Of a DNA stretch of 64,000 nucleotides, positions 60,256 to 64,000 are shown one piece after another. Source of the DNA: Sphingobacterium sp. ML3W (GTDB lineage: Bacteria; Bacteroidota; Bacteroidia; Sphingobacteriales; Sphingobacteriaceae). A model generated the notes under the pieces. It did no database searches and had not been told where the DNA came from. It worked only from the letters and a program-made list of their open reading frames with translations. How positions within the stretch are numbered: the stretch's first letter is position 1; each line of letters starts with the position of its first letter. Location of the stretch: assembly GCF_029542085.1 (NCBI RefSeq), contig NZ_CP107036.1, positions 5,766,001-5,830,000 on the forward strand. Reading direction: 5' to 3'. Both the position numbers and the translations under genes were made by a program.

Positions 60256-62892
60256 TTAACCTAAAGTGGTCAAGCTATCTTGAAGAATCTTGATTTTAGC
60301 TTCTGCATCAGCTTTCTTGCTTTTTTCGTTTTCAACGATTTCTGGTTTTGCATTTTGTACAAAACGTTCGTTTGAAAGCTTTTTGTCTACCGACACCAAG
60401 AATCCTCTCAGGTAGTCTAGTTCTTTTTCGATACGTTCGCGCTCTGCATCTACATCAATATTGTTTTCCAGAAGCACATAACACTCATCCTTACCCGCCA
60501 AGAAACTTGTTGCACCAGCTACTTTTTCCGTAACAAATGTGACAGCTTCTAGGTTAGCAATTTTCGTGATGATTGCAATATACTGTGCCAGATCAATGTC
60601 AGACTGCTGGTTGATCGCCAGAGGTAATGCTACTTTTGGTGAGATACCTTTCGAATTCCGGATATTACGAACTTCGGAAATGATCTGTTGTGCTACAGCA
60701 AAATCTTTAATCACCTGCTCGTCAAAAGCACTTACTTTTGGGAATTCAGCGACAATGATACAGTCTTTTTCCTCTTTTATACCAAACAGTTCATCGTGCC
60801 ACAGTTCTTCCGTTAGGAAAGGCATAAACGGATGCACCAAAGTCAATATACGTTGGAAGAAGGATTTTACCATTTCCAAAGTTTCTGAAGCAATTGGTGA
60901 GCCATAAGTTGGTTTCACCAGTTCAAGGTACCAGGCACAGAAGTCGTCCCATACCAATTTATAAGTTGTCATCAAGGCATCTGATAAACGGTAATGCTTG
61001 AAGTTTTCTTCAATTTCAGTCAATGCTTGGTTGAATCGTGCATCAAACCATGCAGCTGATATTTTGTCCGACGCTGAAGCTGGAGCATCGATGATTTCTA
61101 AGCCTTTCACCAAACGGAAGGCATTCCAGATTTTATTGGCAAAATTACGACCCTGTACACACAGCTCAACATCAAAAGGTAAGTCATTTCCAGCAGGAGC
61201 TGTCAATAACATGCCCATGCGCGTTGCGTCAGCACCATATTCGTTCATCAAATCAATAGGATCAGGTGAATTACCCAAAGATTTTGACATCTTGCGACCT
61301 AATTTGTCGCGTACAATACCTGTAAAATAAACATTTTCAAAAGGGAGCTGTCCACGGAATTCATAGCCTGATACAATCATGCGTGCTACCCAGAAGAAAA
61401 TAATATCCGGTGCAGTGACTAGATCCTGTGTTGGGTAGTAATAGTTGATCTCTTCATTTTCAGGTTCATTGATACCATTGAATACCGAAATTGGCCATAA
61501 CCAAGCTGAAAACCAAGTGTCAAGCACATCTTCGTCCTGACGTAGATCTGCAAGCGTTAGACCCGCATTGCCCGATTTTTGCTGTGCCAGTGAAAGCGCT
61601 TCTTCGGCGGTCTGTGCAACGACAAAATCATCGTTACCATCACCATAGAAGTAAGCAGGTATTTGATGTCCCCACCACAATTGTCTTGAAATGTTCCAAT
61701 CTGTTACATTTTCCATCCAGTTGCGATAGCTATTTTTGAATTTCGTTGGATGGAATTTAATGGTATCATCCATGACATTATCCAAGGCAGGTTTTCCCAG
61801 GTCTTCCATTTTCAGGAACCATTGGTTAGAGATCTTAGGTTCAATAACAGCACCGGTTCTTTCAGATGTTCCGACATTATTGGTGTAGTTTTCTACTTTT
61901 TCCAGCAATCCTTTTTCTTCCAGTTCTTTTTCGATCTCTTTACGTACTTTGAAGCGATCCATACCAGCATAATGTAAGCCGTTGTCGTTTAATTTCGCTT
62001 CATCGGTGAAGATATCCACAAATTCCAGATCATGCTTTTTACCTAGTTCGTAGTCATTGATATCGTGTGCTGGAGTTACCTTAAGACAGCCTGTACCAAA
62101 TTCAAGATCCACATATTCATCTTCAATGATATTCACTTTACGTCCGACGATTGGTACGATCACTTGTTTTCCTTTTAACCAAGTGTAGCGTTCGTCGTTT
62201 GGATTGATACATACTGCTGTATCACCAAAGATTGTTTCTGGACGGGTTGTGGCAACGACAATATATTTGTCCGTTCCTTCAACCTGATATTTCAGATGGT
62301 ATAATTTACCGTTCTTTTCCTTGTAAACAACTTCTTCGTCGGAAATATTGGTTTTTGCTTCTGGATCCCAGTTAACCATGCGGTAACCACGATAGATTAA
62401 TCCTTTATTGTAAAGGTCAACAAATACACGGATCACCGATTGATACAATTCAGGATCCATGGTAAAACGGGTACGATCCCAATCACAGGAAGCGCCTAGT
62501 TTTTCCAGTTGCTTTAAGATAATGCCACCGTACTTTTCTTTCCATTCCCAAGCATGCTTTAAAAAATCCTCACGAGATAGGGATCTTTTGTCAATGCCTT
62601 GCTCCTTTAACATAGCGACGACCTTAGCTTCAGTGGCGATGGAGGCGTGGTCTGTCCCTGGTACCCAACAAGCGTTTTTACCCTGCATGCGTGCGCGGCG
62701 AATCAAAACGTCTTGAATAGTATTGTTCAGCATATGACCCATGTGCAATACGCCAGTGACATTCGGTGGCGGCATTACAATCGTATAAGGTTCACGTTCG
62801 TCAGGAGTAGACCGGAAAAATCCGTTCGCTTTCCAATAGCTGTACCATTTTTCTTCAGCTTCTTTTGGATTGTAAGTTTTCGCTATGCTCAT
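60256..62892 (-). CDS. valS: Valyl-tRNA synthetase
   Basis: 878 residues from ATG 62890-62892; an upstream in-frame TTG adds six residues only. The HIGH-type motif PPPNVTGVLHMGHML (about 45-57) and the KMSKS motif RKMSKSLGNSPDP are intact, and the class Ia catalytic core, the CP1 editing domain (VATTRPETIFGDTAVCINP) and the anticodon-binding domain are complete. A C-terminal coiled-coil (about 810-878, ERERIEKELDYLRGFL) is the tRNA-binding arm normal for bacterial ValRS. Monocistronic. Confidence 0.98.
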   Translation of the reverse strand: MSIAKTYNPKEAEEKWYSYWKANGFFRSTPDEREPYTIVMPPPNVTGVLHMGHMLNNTIQDVLIRRARMQGKNACWVPGTDHASIATEAKVVAMLKEQGIDKRSLSREDFLKHAWEWKEKYGGIILKQLEKLGASCDWDRTRFTMDPELYQSVIRVFVDLYNKGLIYRGYRMVNWDPEAKTNISDEEVVYKEKNGKLYHLKYQVEGTDKYIVVATTRPETIFGDTAVCINPNDERYTWLKGKQVIVPIVGRKVNIIEDEYVDLEFGTGCLKVTPAHDINDYELGKKHDLEFVDIFTDEAKLNDNGLHYAGMDRFKVRKEIEKELEEKGLLEKVENYTNNVGTSERTGAVIEPKISNQWFLKMEDLGKPALDNVMDDTIKFHPTKFKNSYRNWMENVTDWNISRQLWWGHQIPAYFYGDGNDDFVVAQTAEEALSLAQQKSGNAGLTLADLRQDEDVLDTWFSAWLWPISVFNGINEPENEEINYYYPTQDLVTAPDIIFFWVARMIVSGYEFRGQLPFENVYFTGIVRDKLGRKMSKSLGNSPDPIDLMNEYGADATRMGMLLTAPAGNDLPFDVELCVQGRNFANKIWNAFRLVKGLEIIDAPASASDKISAAWFDARFNQALTEIEENFKHYRLSDALMTTYKLVWDDFCAWYLELVKPTYGSPIASETLEMVKSFFQRILTLVHPFMPFLTEELWHDELFGIKEEKDCIIVAEFPKVSAFDEQVIKDFAVAQQIISEVRNIRNSKGISPKVALPLAINQQSDIDLAQYIAIITKIANLEAVTFVTEKVAGATSFLAGKDECYVLLENNIDVDAERERIEKELDYLRGFLVSVDKKLSNERFVQNAKPEIVENEKSKKADAEAKIKILQDSLTTLG

Positions 62893-63283
62893 TTTAAATT
62901 CTATATTCAATTTTTTAAGGAATACAAAAGTAAGGAATTCTATGTTATTTTCCTTGTTATCATTGATCTTGTTATTGATTGTAGATCAAAGACCAAGGAT
63001 AAGGGGTGAAGGATCAACGTTAAGGAGCAATGATTAAAGATCAGAGCTGAAGGATGACAAGGGGGCGAGCATTAAAGATCGAAGAGAATGTACAAAGAGG
63101 CAAAAATTAAAAAGTCGGAACCATTCAAATAAACCGAAGGCTTGTACAAGTAGAATCTCAATACTCACTACTAACTACTCAAACCTTAATACTTTTTTAA
63201 TCTTTTCTTCATATTACTAGTCGATTAGCCTAGTTTTAACGTAAATTAATGTAAATTTGCCTGTTTTATTTTTACACGAAGGG
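62893..63283. other. Intergenic region with purine-rich degenerate repeats
   Basis: About 390 bp between divergent genes. From 62985 to 63120 short motifs recur (ATTAAAGATC, AAGGATCAA, GAAGGATGA, AAAGACCAAGGAT). They look like decayed short tandem copies, not coding sequence. The promoters for valS and for the following gene should also lie here. Confidence 0.5.
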
Positions 63284-64000
63284 ATGCAACGATTTGCGAA
63301 CGAACTTAGGGCGTTAACACAATATTTTTTGTTTTGGCTAATTATCTGTTTTATAGATAGATTTATTTTTATTTCTGCTTTTTTTGAGAAAATAGGAACA
63401 GCTCATTTCACTGAGGTTTTTAGAATTTATTTTCATGGATTAAGCCTTGATTTTTCAGCCGTATCCTATATCTGTACCATTCCCTTTCTTGTTTATTGTA
63501 TACTTGGATTTTTTCCAAAGGCCCAGCCGAAACGCATCATCCTTGATATTTACACAATTGTCGTACTGGTTTTATTTTTTGTGACCAGTTTTATCAATGT
63601 TAATATCTATCGAGAATGGGGCGATAAAATATCAAAACGAGCTATAGATGCTTTCCTGGCATCACCATCCGGAGCGGTAGCTTCTGCGGAGTCTACACCT
63701 GTTTTTCTTCCGATCCTCGGAATGTTAGTGGGGATATTTTGCGGGTATTTTCTCTACCGTTGGATGTTTAAAAAAGTACATTTTTATAATGTTAAATCAC
63801 CGATTGGCAACTTTGTAAAACTGGCTGTCGGCATTTTTGTTCTCTTTACCTTTATCCGCGGGGGGTATGGCCGTGCGACACTAAACCCTAGTAAAGCTTA
63901 TTATTCTGAGGTTACCTTTTATAATCATGCGGCTGTGAATACACAATGGTCGCTTTTGCGCGACTTTTTTACCAAGAGTACAAAACTGAAAAGTCCTTAT
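63284..64000 (+). CDS. LTA-synthase/sulfatase-like membrane protein (partial)
   Basis: 239 residues are visible; the gene continues beyond the right edge. The start ATG at 63284 opens with a hydrophilic lead MQRFANELRALTQ and then five hydrophobic segments (YFLFWLIICFIDRFIFISAFF, YICTIPFLVYCILGFF, IVVLVLFFVTSF, FLPILGMLVGIFCGYFLY, LAVGIFVLFTFI). The arrangement of five helices followed by an extracellular region, with YYSEVTFYNHAAVNTQWSLLRD, matches the LTA synthase family, where an alkaline-phosphatase-type domain follows. The catalytic domain is outside the window. Confidence 0.8.
   Translation, partial: MQRFANELRALTQYFLFWLIICFIDRFIFISAFFEKIGTAHFTEVFRIYFHGLSLDFSAVSYICTIPFLVYCILGFFPKAQPKRIILDIYTIVVLVLFFVTSFINVNIYREWGDKISKRAIDAFLASPSGAVASAESTPVFLPILGMLVGIFCGYFLYRWMFKKVHFYNVKSPIGNFVKLAVGIFVLFTFIRGGYGRATLNPSKAYYSEVTFYNHAAVNTQWSLLRDFFTKSTKLKSPY

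Overview
The window looks like chromosomal DNA of a Bacteroidota bacterium, most probably a member of the Sphingobacteriaceae (Sphingobacterium-like). The signs are a SusC/SusD pair, many lipoproteins, an HYC_CC_PP-type protein, a lipidated TamA-like protein (TamL) beside TamB, tRNA promoters of the TTG-N20-TAnnTTTG type, and start codons in AT-rich leaders without Shine-Dalgarno sequences. The genus is inferred from gene content, not from a database comparison.

Layout. 1-3515 (-) is the N-terminal part of a large polyketide/fatty-acid synthase, with two nitronate-monooxygenase-like domains fused ahead of a ketosynthase. 4101-12460 is framed by two near-identical tRNA-Pro(TGG) loci. Between them lie a TolC-RND-adaptor efflux operon with two Cys-rich small proteins (metal, probably copper, is inferred) and an orphan lipoprotein. 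The second tRNA-Pro is followed by a 148-149 bp tandem repeat that re-copies the tRNA 3' end and its terminator. 12492-30968 is a polysaccharide-utilisation locus: a GntR regulator, then divergently SusC, SusD, a DUF5017-like surface lipoprotein, a predicted alpha/alpha-toroid enzyme, a beta-helix enzyme, two SGNH esterases, an FAD oxidoreductase, a sodium:solute symporter and a DUF1080 protein. A GTCTAGAC palindrome sits just downstream of a good promoter in front of susC.

31013-39701 is mostly housekeeping: an Smr-domain protein, CutC, a 56-residue basic protein, tRNA-Cys, a beta-barrel protein and its truncated relative, an AI-2E-type permease, and the str operon rpsL-rpsG-fusA-rpsJ on the minus strand. 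39702-44446 is an accessory patch: a 21-bp-periodic degenerate tandem array, two orphan lipoproteins, a decayed copy of the 3' end of rnr, and an IS256-family element that abuts the intact rnr and supplies two bases of its stop codon.

44445-64000 is core genome: rnr, a Fur-family regulator, a transaldolase-like aldolase, an MFS exporter, a retropepsin-like protein, mdh, the tamB-tamL operon, DoxX, a DUF4342 protein, valS, and the start of an LTA-synthase-like membrane protein that runs off the right end.

The parts worth most attention are the tRNA-Pro duplication and its repeat array, the rnr/IS256 rearrangement, the 21-bp array, the fused PKS, and a PUL whose substrate cannot be read from its enzymes.
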